Assembly (NCBI GenBank): GCA_014728215.1
Contig: WJLZ01000071.1
Location: forward strand, 1 to 35,127
Direction: 5' to 3'
Source of the DNA: Chitinivibrionales bacterium
GTDB lineage: Bacteria > Fibrobacterota > Chitinivibrionia > Chitinivibrionales > WJKA01
Length of the DNA stretch: 35,127 nucleotides
In this document: piece after piece, positions 1-8,321 of the stretch
Numbering within the stretch: the first letter of the stretch is position 1
Layout: every line of letters starts with the position of its first letter
Notes under the pieces: generated by a model
The model's database searches: none
The model's input: the letters and a program-made list of their open reading frames with translations, nothing else
What the model was told of the DNA's origin: nothing
Program-made: the position numbers and the translations under genes

Positions 1-380
1 ACATCAACAGTCGCATACTGCCCCTGCATTCCCCAGTGTTCTTCAAGCGGCACGAAACTTTTTCCGCCCCTGTCCGCCTGATACAAGCTCCGATGAATAG
101 TAATCTCTCCAAAGCAAGTCAGATAACTCTTGCTTACTTTCCCTTTTTTGCGCATGATATGACCATCTTTGGAAATAGTCGGCTTATCACAATCAAAAGA
201 CTCAATATAGTCGCTGTAACCGGCTTTTCCTGCTTCTGCAAGGGATTCTTTAAGCTTTTGCGACATCTGCTCAGCCAGTTCCGGCATCAGATGCGAAAAA
301 TCAAAATCATTACAAAATTCCACCATTTCCTGTTTAAATTTGTTGACTGTGCCATTTATTATTTTTTTATATGTATTCAT
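1..380 (-). CDS. ISKra4-like transposase, N-terminal part (runs off the left edge)
   Basis: An open frame starts with ATG at 380 and stays open to the window edge (126 codons visible). The protein begins MNTYKKIINGTVNKFKQEM and has a helical N-terminus. It then shows a segment reading CFGEITIHRSLYQADRGGKS followed by FVPLEEHWGMQGQYATVDV. This G-E-(I/V)-x-(I/V)-x-R-x-x-Y ... PL(D/E)E-x-(W/L)G pattern is typical of the region before the catalytic domain of ISKra4-type transposases, although the zinc-finger cysteines seen in many members are not present here. GGGAAG lies a few bases upstream and could serve as a ribosome site. The catalytic DDE part would lie left of the window, so whether the element is intact cannot be judged. 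The family name is an inference from motif resemblance. Confidence 0.6.
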   Translation of the reverse strand, partial: MNTYKKIINGTVNKFKQEMVEFCNDFDFSHLMPELAEQMSQKLKESLAEAGKAGYSDYIESFDCDKPTISKDGHIMRKKGKVSKSYLTCFGEITIHRSLYQADRGGKSFVPLEEHWGMQGQYATVD

Positions 381-789
381 AGGACTTCCCGGGGTTTATT
401 TCTAACTTCATGATTATCAATAAGTTAAAAATATCCGAGAAGTCCTTTTTAATTCAACCCCAAACGCGTAAAATCGAGACTACACCCTAAAGAATCGTGT
501 CCTGTGTGAACCGGGATAAACAGCCATCGGTATATACTGTATCCTGTATCCGGCATTACAAGCTCAAAACGAAACGAATCCATGATGTCAGTTATTAGCG
601 GGCATTTTTCTTTGGAAAGCTGCGTTTTTGATATATTTGTGTAGTCTGCGGGCTACATAAAGATGCAAAATTTCCCTTTTGTTTATTGACATCCACTTAT
701 TATTATGTATATTATACGGGTAAATCAGATCTATTTGATTCTCTCCGTATTGCTAATATGTAATGAAGCCGCTATTATTATAGAAAACA
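381..789. other. Intergenic region with an inverted repeat next to the transposase
   Basis: No convincing gene. AGGACTTC (381-388) is complementary to GAAGTCCT (439-446), which is followed by a T run; this could be a terminator or part of the end of the adjacent insertion element. On the minus strand an open stretch from about 660 down to 450 ends in a stop and reads ...FRFELVMPDTGYSIYRWL...; it could be the tail of a decayed secreted protein, but it has no recognisable domain. Confidence 0.4.
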
Positions 790-1617
790 ATGAATTTACT
801 ACAAGAAGCATTCCGATCATTAATAAAATGGAAAAGCCAGGGCAAACTATTTGCGCCTCTGCTGCTTTTTGTTCTTCTATTGACTGTCAATTGCGATATA
901 GAAATCGTCAACTCGGATCCCTTACCATCACCCTACCGCACAGAACATTTTATTATCCATTACAGTGATCAGGTCTTTACTCCTGTTGTAATAGAGCAGG
1001 TTGGCATGTTGAAAGAGGACCTTTTAAGGCATGTCAACACTTATCTTTCAACCAATTATGATGGAACCATTGAAGTATTTATTACCGATTCTTTCTATTC
1101 GAGATCGGCTAAAGCCAACACTGTTGAACAGATAACCGAAAAAGCAAGCTATACGCTCGGCGATGACGGTCATGAAATTGCGCATATTGTTTCCATTCAG
1201 CAATGGGGACTCTCAACATCCCGATTTATCGAAGAAGGTATAGCAGAAGCGGCATCGGTATATAATGATGGGAATGCATTTACTTTCTATGCAAATTGGT
1301 TGAAATTGCACTCAAGCGATACAAAATTATTTGATTCATTGAAATATGAGATTGAAAAAGATATTACTGAATCTGATCTTTATTTTTCCTATGCTAAATA
1401 TTCTCGTGCCGGGGCATTTTTACATTATCTGGTAGAACGATACGGGGTTTCAAATGTTAAGCGCTGGTATCAAAGCACGGTTATTCACAGCAATGAGAGC
1501 GCCAGGGATGACACGATAAGCATTCATAAAGAATATTTCGAGGACGTTTTCGAGGTAGCGCTTGACCAGGCGATCGATAAATTTTTTAATGCTCTTAAAA
1601 ACGAAACATCTTATTGA
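790..1617 (+). CDS. Lipoprotein with gluzincin (HExxH...E) peptidase motif
   Basis: The 275-residue protein has a hydrophobic segment ending LLLTVNC (Cys35), a plausible though non-canonical lipobox, so it is probably membrane-anchored outside the cytoplasm. Residues 128-132 read HEIAH and residues 146-152 read FIEEGIA. This HExxH plus downstream EEG(I/L)AE pattern is that of Peptidase_MA-like gluzincins, in which the two His and the later Glu bind zinc. The rest is helical, which fits that fold. It is the first of three genes on the same strand (1646-2923 and 2920-4296), all envelope proteins, so it probably works with them. The first ATG is at 790 without a strong ribosome site; a slightly different start is possible. 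The substrate cannot be told from the sequence. Confidence 0.75.
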   Translation: MNLLQEAFRSLIKWKSQGKLFAPLLLFVLLLTVNCDIEIVNSDPLPSPYRTEHFIIHYSDQVFTPVVIEQVGMLKEDLLRHVNTYLSTNYDGTIEVFITDSFYSRSAKANTVEQITEKASYTLGDDGHEIAHIVSIQQWGLSTSRFIEEGIAEAASVYNDGNAFTFYANWLKLHSSDTKLFDSLKYEIEKDITESDLYFSYAKYSRAGAFLHYLVERYGVSNVKRWYQSTVIHSNESARDDTISIHKEYFEDVFEVALDQAIDKFFNALKNETSY

Positions 1618-1645
1618 CATATATCTTTTTATCAGGAGAAACAGA

Positions 1646-2923
1646 ATGAACAAGTGCTGGATACTACCTTTGTTGTTTTTGATTGTAATCAACTGCACAA
1701 ATGATCCCGACATTTTGATATCTAAGTCGGATTACAAAGCCGTTGTTGGCGGATCAGTATACCCAGACAGCATTCGGGCAAAAGTAAGTCTTGTATTGCA
1801 AAGCGATACGGTATATTCTACCTGGTCTGATCCCGGCACCGGCGAGTTCCTTTTTACCGATATCCCTTTCGGTGGTTATACCATTGTCGCATCGCATGGC
1901 ACATGGCACGGCGATGAATATATAAGGATTGATGAGCCTTTTCATCATGTATATCTAATACACATGCTGTATGGCGGCAACTATTTCCGGGATATTGAAC
2001 CTTCTGCAATGAGCGTTCTAAATGCATCATATATTGCAAAATATCCCGAATTTACTTTAAGTCTGCACAGCAAAAGCGGTACTTTTGTTAACAATGTTAC
2101 GATAGCCAGCCCTGCACACCTGGATACTATCAAAACAGTTAAAAGGGACAGCTATGTATACACATTTTCTTTCCCGACAGAAGCACTTCTTTCCTGCTCA
2201 ACGTTGTCAGTGGCGGTAAATCTGACAATTTCAGGCAATTCACAATCCGCGTATCATGATAGCCTGTTATTAGAATATTCTATCGACACAACCGGGTATG
2301 ACAGCATTTTAACCCATATGTCCATCAGACAAATGGATCCTGATTTTCAGAATGAGGACTCATTTCCTTGCGAATCGCCCATTACAATTCTCTTTAACGA
2401 TGCAATGCATTGGCAATCGGTTGAAGAAAATACAACAATAAATCCATCGGTCCCTCTTAATTTTGTCTGGAGAGATAATGTTTTAGATATTATTCCTTCG
2501 AACAGCCTTACTCCCTTAACCCGGTACACTCTCACAATCGACACCGGCGCCATGACTATCGACTCATCTCATCTCCGAGCTCCATTTCATTTACATTTCA
2601 CAACCGGTAGACTTTCGTTCTTCACGCATTACTGGCCGCTCCATGGCGCCGGTGACGTTCCGCTGAATGCACCTTTTGAATTCTATTCTTCAATTTCACT
2701 TACCGCAGAACTTCTTCAAGCGGGATTCAGCATCACGCCCGACGTCGATTCCCTGGCGTTCATTGAAATAGAGGAGGGCAGAATTGAAATCGAGCATGCT
2801 CCCCTGTTACCCGATACAACCTATCAAATTACAATAGACAGTTCATTACAATCGAAAAAAGGCGCCATGCTCGGTAAAGAGTTCATTATCAGGTTTCAAA
2901 CCGTGACAACAGGTAATCCATGA
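1646..2923 (+). CDS. Lipoprotein with Ig-like (Big_5-type) domains
   Basis: The frame is open from 1562, but ATG at 1646 is preferred: AGGAG lies 8 nt upstream and translation from it gives a short lipoprotein signal, MNKCWILPLLFLIVINC. After the Cys comes a carboxypeptidase-regulatory-like beta-sandwich (about residues 30-105, with GEFLFTDIPFGGYTIVASHG). Further on are two copies of a bacterial Ig-like fold, recognisable by LTPLTRYTLTIDTGAM...LRAPFHLHFTTG and LLPDTTYQITIDSSLQS...GKEFIIRFQT. These resemble the SbsA/Big_5 domains that occur in surface proteins. The stop overlaps the next start (ATGA), indicating translational coupling to the barrel-like protein. The protein is probably a structural or substrate-binding partner in an envelope complex; no catalytic motif was seen. 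Confidence 0.7.
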   Translation: MNKCWILPLLFLIVINCTNDPDILISKSDYKAVVGGSVYPDSIRAKVSLVLQSDTVYSTWSDPGTGEFLFTDIPFGGYTIVASHGTWHGDEYIRIDEPFHHVYLIHMLYGGNYFRDIEPSAMSVLNASYIAKYPEFTLSLHSKSGTFVNNVTIASPAHLDTIKTVKRDSYVYTFSFPTEALLSCSTLSVAVNLTISGNSQSAYHDSLLLEYSIDTTGYDSILTHMSIRQMDPDFQNEDSFPCESPITILFNDAMHWQSVEENTTINPSVPLNFVWRDNVLDIIPSNSLTPLTRYTLTIDTGAMTIDSSHLRAPFHLHFTTGRLSFFTHYWPLHGAGDVPLNAPFEFYSSISLTAELLQAGFSITPDVDSLAFIEIEEGRIEIEHAPLLPDTTYQITIDSSLQSKKGAMLGKEFIIRFQTVTTGNP

Positions 2924-4296
2924 TGGCAAAAGCGGTAATTATTAAAGCAGCGATAACTCTCTGCATGCTTTTCTCTTTTATTTCCAGCATGGATAAATTT
3001 CCTCTTTCCGATTATATTTTGCGTGATTACAATCTCAGCTCATCATTTGACATCTCGTATAATCGACTGGAAGCGAAAACAACGATCCATAATCTTACTT
3101 TGCTGAATGTCCCATTTTCCTATTATGGAATCATAAACAGCCCTTTTAGTCAGGAACGAAGCCTTGCTGAATACCATACCTTATTCTTTGCACGTAAAAG
3201 AAGATCAACAGCAATCAGTCTGACAACAGGACTTGGTTTCAATCACAGCGATTATTCGAAATCAGAATCCCGCCATGATTTTGCCGGCGATACGTCGGCG
3301 ATCTCAAAATTTTATATAAAAACAGACAAAGCGGTTAAAAACCATACTCAATTACTCTATCGCGGACTCATAAATTTGTGCTTATACTCTCCAGGAAGTA
3401 CGTTGAATTTATCCCTTGGTGGAGAATTATCCAATCATTACGGCTATAATTATGAAGAACAAACCACTTATCAAAACAATAAGGAAAGCGATATTGCAGT
3501 CTACGATTACGAGCCATCCGATCTCTCCCGATCGGTTGCAATCGGCCTCCTGGTAAACAACCGGTTACGAGTAGTGCACGGTATTTACCTTCCTTATGTC
3601 TTCGGCGAATATTCTTTGCACCAAAACCGCAATCCATTGAGAGCCCCAGGATGTCTGGGCAATGACAACTTTTTAATAAATACCCGCATTACCTGGCATG
3701 GTCGGAAAGAAAAAATAAACACTGGGGTTATTCAAGCCGGCATCAAGCCTGCTTTCCCTCATCAATTTTCGTATAATTATCTGTTATATCGAGGGAAGCT
3801 GATTCGCGGTATTGCAGTGAAAGAAACGTTTGTGCAGTACAGCAGAAAAAATATATTCAGCACCGAATATTCTTATGCGCCAACAAAGCAATTCAGCCCG
3901 GCAAAAGTGGATACTGCAATCCTGGAAAATGATCTCAGAGAATTCAAGATACTGTTCAATCCTGAAATATGTATTCGTAAATGGATTTCATTTTCTGTGC
4001 CATGTACATATATTTCCGAAAAGAATTCTTTTCCCCATAGGCATAAGCTGTTATATCCTGTATCTGTTCGGAAACAATATGGAATAGCAGCAAAATATTT
4101 CACTTTGGCCGGCGAATTGCATTTCCGGCTTAAGATTCGAAACAGCATATTATTGCAAGCATCCCTCAAAACAGGTGAACTTGTGCTGAATATGGAAAAT
4201 GTACTCATGCATTATGATCAAAAGCCCTATTACCGGATGCATGATGCCGCTTTTATGCTGAGCGTTTCGGAATTTATTCGCTGGCCCGGGAATTAG
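2920..4296 (+). CDS. Probable outer-membrane beta-barrel protein
   Basis: This 458-residue protein has an N-terminal signal sequence (AVIIKAAITLCMLFSFISSM). The body alternates polar and aromatic residues over many short stretches such as RLRVVHGIYLPYVFGEYSLH and GIAAKYFTLAGELHFRLKI, the periodicity of transmembrane beta strands, and no helical membrane segment follows the signal. It starts inside the stop codon of the Ig-like lipoprotein gene (ATGA overlap), so it is the third gene of that operon. It is not recognised as a named family. The interpretation as an outer-membrane barrel, possibly anchoring the two lipoproteins, is an inference. It ends against the convergent M23-like gene, overlapping by a few bases. 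Confidence 0.6.
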   Translation: MMAKAVIIKAAITLCMLFSFISSMDKFPLSDYILRDYNLSSSFDISYNRLEAKTTIHNLTLLNVPFSYYGIINSPFSQERSLAEYHTLFFARKRRSTAISLTTGLGFNHSDYSKSESRHDFAGDTSAISKFYIKTDKAVKNHTQLLYRGLINLCLYSPGSTLNLSLGGELSNHYGYNYEEQTTYQNNKESDIAVYDYEPSDLSRSVAIGLLVNNRLRVVHGIYLPYVFGEYSLHQNRNPLRAPGCLGNDNFLINTRITWHGRKEKINTGVIQAGIKPAFPHQFSYNYLLYRGKLIRGIAVKETFVQYSRKNIFSTEYSYAPTKQFSPAKVDTAILENDLREFKILFNPEICIRKWISFSVPCTYISEKNSFPHRHKLLYPVSVRKQYGIAAKYFTLAGELHFRLKIRNSILLQASLKTGELVLNMENVLMHYDQKPYYRMHDAAFMLSVSEFIRWPGN

Positions 4297-5487
4297 GGGG
4301 TCAGGCTGTACTGACGCTCGGGAAGCTTTCGGAGAAACTCATAGTAGTGCGAGTTTTCGGTAATGCTCCCCGACACCGACCCGGCTTCGGCTGCCGCCTG
4401 GGTATCGAAGTATTTGATCTTGTGGGTGTCAACAGACAGACTGTCAGGGCTCGCTATTTCCACTTTGAACTTCGCGAATTTGGTTGTCTGCAATGGAGGA
4501 ACCGTGAACTTGATTACCCCGGCGGTATCGTTTCCGCTGACTTGGTCGATATACGCGAACGAAATGTGCCTGCTCCAGACTTCGGCCGGCCAGACATACA
4601 GATCCGGTCGTGACCCCATGGCTTCATTGTAGTCCTCGACATATAAGCCATCGACACCGCTTGGTACGGTATATGTCTCCGGGTTGGTATCCGATGATTT
4701 CAGCAGGTAGAGCATGGAAAGGTTGAAAGTATACCCAATGTGGATGTCATTGAGGGTTCTCACCTTATTATACCAGAGCCCCCAGACCGAATTGGCGTGA
4801 TTATACGTGCCCGGTTCCCCGATCCCATCCTTGAACATGAAAGGAGATTTCTTGTTTTTGTGCCGCAAGATCATAGAGGCGACCGTATTGGGTCGTGAAG
4901 GTTTGCAGCAAGGAGTCCTGCAAAAGGAGTGTCGGGTTTATCGCCCAATAGTACTGATGAACCGGGCTGAGGGCCGGATGATAGGAATCATCGTCTCTGA
5001 CAATGATCTCCAAACCGTAGGTGGTATCGCCAAATACAACCTGGGGAATCATGTAGCCGATCTGATCGCCGGCCTGCACAGGATGTCCTTCACCGAAAAC
5101 AAAATCACCTTTTGCCACTCTGCTGTCATCGTAGATACTCTTTTCCAGAAGTATATCCCAGTAATTTACATGTATGTTTTCACTATTACCGTTGGAGACA
5201 GTCTTGGGAACCTCTAAGACACATGAGGTCTTTACATGGACTACATTGTTTACCGAGATGACTTCTTCGTAAACATCCGCCCCCGTGATTTTGCCGTCTT
5301 TGACCGCATAAACCGGCAGTTGTACGTGTCCACTAAGATACCATTTACAGGAACCTTCGATGTGGTCTCCGGAGCGGAAATAGAACCATGACGCCACTCC
5401 GGGATTCGGCGTCTCGGCGTTACGGTAAAAAACAGCGGAACGCTTGGTGATGGCTTCTCTGAGAATGAACCGGCACCCATTCTGCAA
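4293..5487 (-). pseudogene. M23/LytM-like protein, frameshifted and catalytically degenerate
   Basis: Two overlapping frames form one protein. The upstream frame (5487 to about 4860) gives ...LPVYAVKDGKITGADVYEE..., ...RVAKGDFVFGEGHPVQAGDQIGYM... and ends in ...YGRLYDLAAQKQ. The downstream frame continues with KKSPFMFKDGIGEPGTYNHA to the stop at 4293. The switch lies in the A-rich stretch near 4850-4860, so it is a one-base indel (real or a sequencing error). The first part resembles the lysostaphin-type beta domain of M23 peptidases (VYAVKDG = core start; V-x-x-GD-x-V-x-AGDQIG). The zinc ligands are missing: the usual HLHFE position reads TYGLEI and the YxHL position reads NYWDIL. No signal peptide is visible at 5487, so the N-terminus may be lost. 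The second part has no recognised domain. Confidence 0.55.
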
Positions 5488-5675
5488 CTACTGTTTTCGT
5501 TTTAGAATAGTGATGCCGAATGTACTCGCCAAAATCCACTATTTTTGCACGATGTTACGGCAATTTATTGCAACAACCATTGATTTCGTTAAAAACATTT
5601 TCTTCGATTATCAGGTAAATCTTCGTTACATTATAATGAGGAGAAGGTTTATTTCCCGCCCGAAAGGATCGATCA

Positions 5676-6821
5676 ATGCAAAAATTTGCCTCTTTTTTTG
5701 TGCTTATTCCGGTTTTCGCTGTTATTCAGACGCTCTATGCAGCCATAGGTCTTCCGGCGGTAATCGACAACAATATGGTTCTTCAGCAGGGCGAAGGTGG
5801 TCCGGGATATTCGACAAAACAGATGTTTCCGATCATGGGCGCGATTGTTTACGGATGGCAAATGCATTTTGAGCAGGACGATCTCTGGTTTGTATACAAC
5901 CAGAAACCCAACGGCGGCGGCCCGTCATTTCATGTCCCGACCGGCAATGAATGGCCACATTCATTCGGTAAAGTTGTCAGTCAAACCTTGCCAACCAGCA
6001 TCGACAGCTCTATTGATTCGGTCATATCGGGTTACTGGTTTTATTCGGGCGACCAGACGCACGACTACACCATGATCGAGAAATTTCCCCGGACCCTCAT
6101 GGCAAGTTCTGCCGATTTGAGCGAAGGCTCTCACCCCAGGAACAAAAAGGGCAATGCCATGCGTGCTGCCCGGGGCGCGCTGGGCGCTGTGTATGGGAAA
6201 ACCGATCTTTACACCGATTATACCGGGCCACGGTACGACGGCTACTCCATTGAGGGCTCATCGATCCGAATCTATTTCAAGCATGCCAAAAGCGGACTGG
6301 CCGCAGCACAGATACCAACGCTGCAGGGGTTCATAATTCGTGGGCAGGACAGTATCTGGCAATGGGCCGATGCACAGATTGAAAATGACACACAGGTTGT
6401 GGTCTCGCACAGTGATGTAGCCGACCCAATCGAAGCGCGTTATGCTTATTCTCGAAATATCGCCTACTGCAACCTTTTTAACAACGACAGCATCCCCGCC
6501 GCTACTTTCCGCACCGGACAAGAACAGCAATATTATGTGCCCAGACAGGAAAGCCTGCCGGTTGCGGCTCGATCGATTCGACATGTTACCGAACAGCCGG
6601 GAATCCGTGTCGACAAAAAGCACATCAGCTTTGCCGGTATCCCGGCAGGTGAATCCCTGAAAATCGTGACCTTATCCGGCAAAGTTGTCTATGAATCGAA
6701 AATTCACAATTCACAACCACCAATTGACATGAACAACTTGTCGCTTCCTTCGGGATGTTACTGTATCACACTCTCTTCGAAGGCATATTCTCTGCACCCT
6801 TTTACCGTCATTCACAACTGA
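5676..6821 (+). CDS. Sialate O-acetylesterase relative lacking the catalytic Ser block, with C-terminal sorting tail
   Basis: Translation starts at ATG 5676, 7 nt after AAAGGA; TATAAT at 5632-5637 is a possible -10. The protein has a signal peptide and the N-terminal hallmark of sialate O-acetylesterases, GLPAVIDNNMVLQQG. At that point the normal family continues into a beta domain and the SGNH Ser block (GQSNM). Here it jumps directly to YSTKQMFPIMGAIVYGWQM, which matches the much later Y-x-x-LFP-x-(L/M)I-x-x-W block. After that come SADLSEGSHPRNKKGNAMR (the His block, HP-NK) and the C-terminal domain (YDGYSIEGSSIRIYFKHA ... GFIIRGQDSIWQWADA). The Ser nucleophile is therefore absent. The last about 60 residues form a sorting-type tail ending LPSGCYCITLSSKAYSL. 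It is open throughout but probably inactive as an esterase. Confidence 0.75.
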   Translation: MQKFASFFVLIPVFAVIQTLYAAIGLPAVIDNNMVLQQGEGGPGYSTKQMFPIMGAIVYGWQMHFEQDDLWFVYNQKPNGGGPSFHVPTGNEWPHSFGKVVSQTLPTSIDSSIDSVISGYWFYSGDQTHDYTMIEKFPRTLMASSADLSEGSHPRNKKGNAMRAARGALGAVYGKTDLYTDYTGPRYDGYSIEGSSIRIYFKHAKSGLAAAQIPTLQGFIIRGQDSIWQWADAQIENDTQVVVSHSDVADPIEARYAYSRNIAYCNLFNNDSIPAATFRTGQEQQYYVPRQESLPVAARSIRHVTEQPGIRVDKKHISFAGIPAGESLKIVTLSGKVVYESKIHNSQPPIDMNNLSLPSGCYCITLSSKAYSLHPFTVIHN

Positions 6822-6848
6822 TTGGTATCGGTCATCTCTCTTACCGCT

Positions 6849-6866
6849 GCCGGTGGCTTCGCCGGC
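6849..6866. terminator. Possible bidirectional terminator hairpin
   Basis: A 7-bp stem (6849-6855 with 6860-6866, one G-U pair) and a 4-nt loop lie between two convergent genes ending at 6821 and 6888. The following sequence is pyrimidine-rich but without a clean T run, so the call is tentative. Confidence 0.35.
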
Positions 6867-6887
6867 TATCTCTTGTCGATTTCAAGC

Positions 6888-7334
6888 TCAGTTCAAATCG
6901 ATAACTAATTGATTTCCGGTCAAAGTCGCAGTGTACTGCTGCAACGAAGTACTTGCCGGTCCTTGTATGACCGCACCGGTTTCTGCGTTGAATTGCGAGC
7001 CGTGGCACAGGCAATCAATCGTTCCATTGGCGGGCGATTCAACGATACATCCCTGGTGTGTGCACACGGCGCTGAGCGCAACAATTTCGCTTTCCGATTT
7101 TCTGTACAGCGCAATTTCCCGGTCATTATACGTGGTGACGACTCCATTTCCAACAGTCTGCAATGCCTGATACTGCTGTTCGCTGATATCGATGCCTGCC
7201 GATGAGCCACCGGCCGGATTTGAATCGTCATCGCCATTGGTGCATCCGGCAAAAAAGCCCACCGAACCGGTTACTAAAAGTGCTGCGCCGGAGTTGCGGA
7301 GAAATGTTCTCCGGGGGAGCTGTTTATCGTGCAT
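6888..7334 (-). CDS. Tat-exported Rieske [2Fe-2S] lipoprotein
   Basis: The start at 7334 is chosen over the in-frame 7370 because AAGGAGG sits 6 nt upstream; it gives 148 residues. The N-terminus MHDKQLPRRTFLRNSGAALL is a twin-arginine signal and ends near GFFAGC, a lipobox, so the protein is probably a Tat-exported lipoprotein. The cluster-binding motifs CTHQGC and CLCHGS (two Cys and two His ligands plus the two disulfide Cys) are complete, followed by the usual GPAS-x-x-L loop and final beta strands. It is small and single-domain, like periplasmic Rieske proteins outside the bc1 complex. It overlaps the end of the upstream beta-barrel gene by 11 nt, so the two are co-transcribed. The electron partner is not in the window. 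Confidence 0.9.
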   Translation of the reverse strand: MHDKQLPRRTFLRNSGAALLVTGSVGFFAGCTNGDDDSNPAGGSSAGIDISEQQYQALQTVGNGVVTTYNDREIALYRKSESEIVALSAVCTHQGCIVESPANGTIDCLCHGSQFNAETGAVIQGPASTSLQQYTATLTGNQLVIDLN

Positions 7335-8124
7335 GGTAATCCTCCTTGTTTCGTTTGGCAATGCGGTCAAGATGTAACTTTCGCTTTATGATGAATCCGA
7401 TATAAAGCCCGTCATCACCCCCACTCAGAAAGGGCAGTTTCCGGAGCGAGAGATCCGTGTTGTTGCTGATAAAAAAGTGGAATTGATGACCGTGAGTGAT
7501 CAGATACGCCCCTCCCAGGAGTGTGGCGTTGTCGATGAGATCATGATGAAACCCGGGGTATATCTCGGCTGTCAATCGAAGAAATCTGATTGGCTGATAA
7601 AAAAGCGCACAGCCTCCACCGAGCATGTTCCGATTGCTGTTCCAGGTTGCATGAATACCAAGGTCGAGATGGTGTGCAAGAAGCGACTGCTGTGCCGTCA
7701 GAGAAACGATCATCAGGTGCTTTCGCTGCTCATCGCCGGATATCTCGAACGGATCATCGGCAAATGTGGCGTAGTGTGCGGATGGCGTTACCGAAGTGCT
7801 TAGCGAAGAGAAAAGAAACGTGTATGTTGCACCAACAAGATATTCCCGTTCCCGTGTGAGGACTTCGGTTATCACAGCGGCGGTTTTATACGGAACCCAT
7901 CGGAGCTTCAGATTGACCAGCGCTCCTTGCCTGAGACCGAATATGTTCCGGATCGGCTTATCACGCAGGTCGCCCTGAAAGACATGGCCTATTGAGAATT
8001 CGAGATCTTTTAGTGGTCGAAGCGTGGTTACATGGGGGATCGTGAAAAAACTTCGTTCATACGCTGATCCCATCCTGGGAAACAAGAGTATAAGTAATGC
8101 GCAAAGAGCTGAAAACCGGACCAT
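7324..8124 (-). CDS. DUF5777-like beta-barrel outer-membrane protein
   Basis: This 266-residue protein has a signal peptide (MVRFSALCALLILLFPRMGSA). It continues with TTLRPLKDLEFSIGHVFQG, matching the start of DUF5777 proteins (a strand beginning 'L-x-x-L-E-x-x-I-x-H-x-F'), and then shows alternating beta-strand segments rich in aromatics. An iron-sulfur Rieske gene follows with an 11-nt overlap. From general knowledge, DUF5777 barrels are often next to genes for periplasmic redox proteins such as Rieske or YceI-like proteins, which agrees with the arrangement here. The function is unknown; a porin-like or anchoring role for the redox partner is an inference. Confidence 0.7.
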   Translation of the reverse strand: MVRFSALCALLILLFPRMGSAYERSFFTIPHVTTLRPLKDLEFSIGHVFQGDLRDKPIRNIFGLRQGALVNLKLRWVPYKTAAVITEVLTREREYLVGATYTFLFSSLSTSVTPSAHYATFADDPFEISGDEQRKHLMIVSLTAQQSLLAHHLDLGIHATWNSNRNMLGGGCALFYQPIRFLRLTAEIYPGFHHDLIDNATLLGGAYLITHGHQFHFFISNNTDLSLRKLPFLSGGDDGLYIGFIIKRKLHLDRIAKRNKEDYHAR

Positions 8125-8321
8125 GCATTATCGCTTTCACATTTATAGCCGTGCCTGAATACTCCCAGTAGAATTAAAATAGAACGAAAGTACGAATAAT
8201 TCAAACTGTTGCAGTCTTTCCCTGAAAATGATTGGCAACAAGTTGAAAAAGCGGATTAATGCGCAATAAACCTCCCCAAAAAGCGTAAATTTACTGAAAA
8301 ACCGTGTGTAAGGAGGATATA

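Noticed and set aside
36-413. Plus-strand 125-residue frame at the left edge
   Set aside because: It is antisense to the recognisable transposase frame and has no motif.
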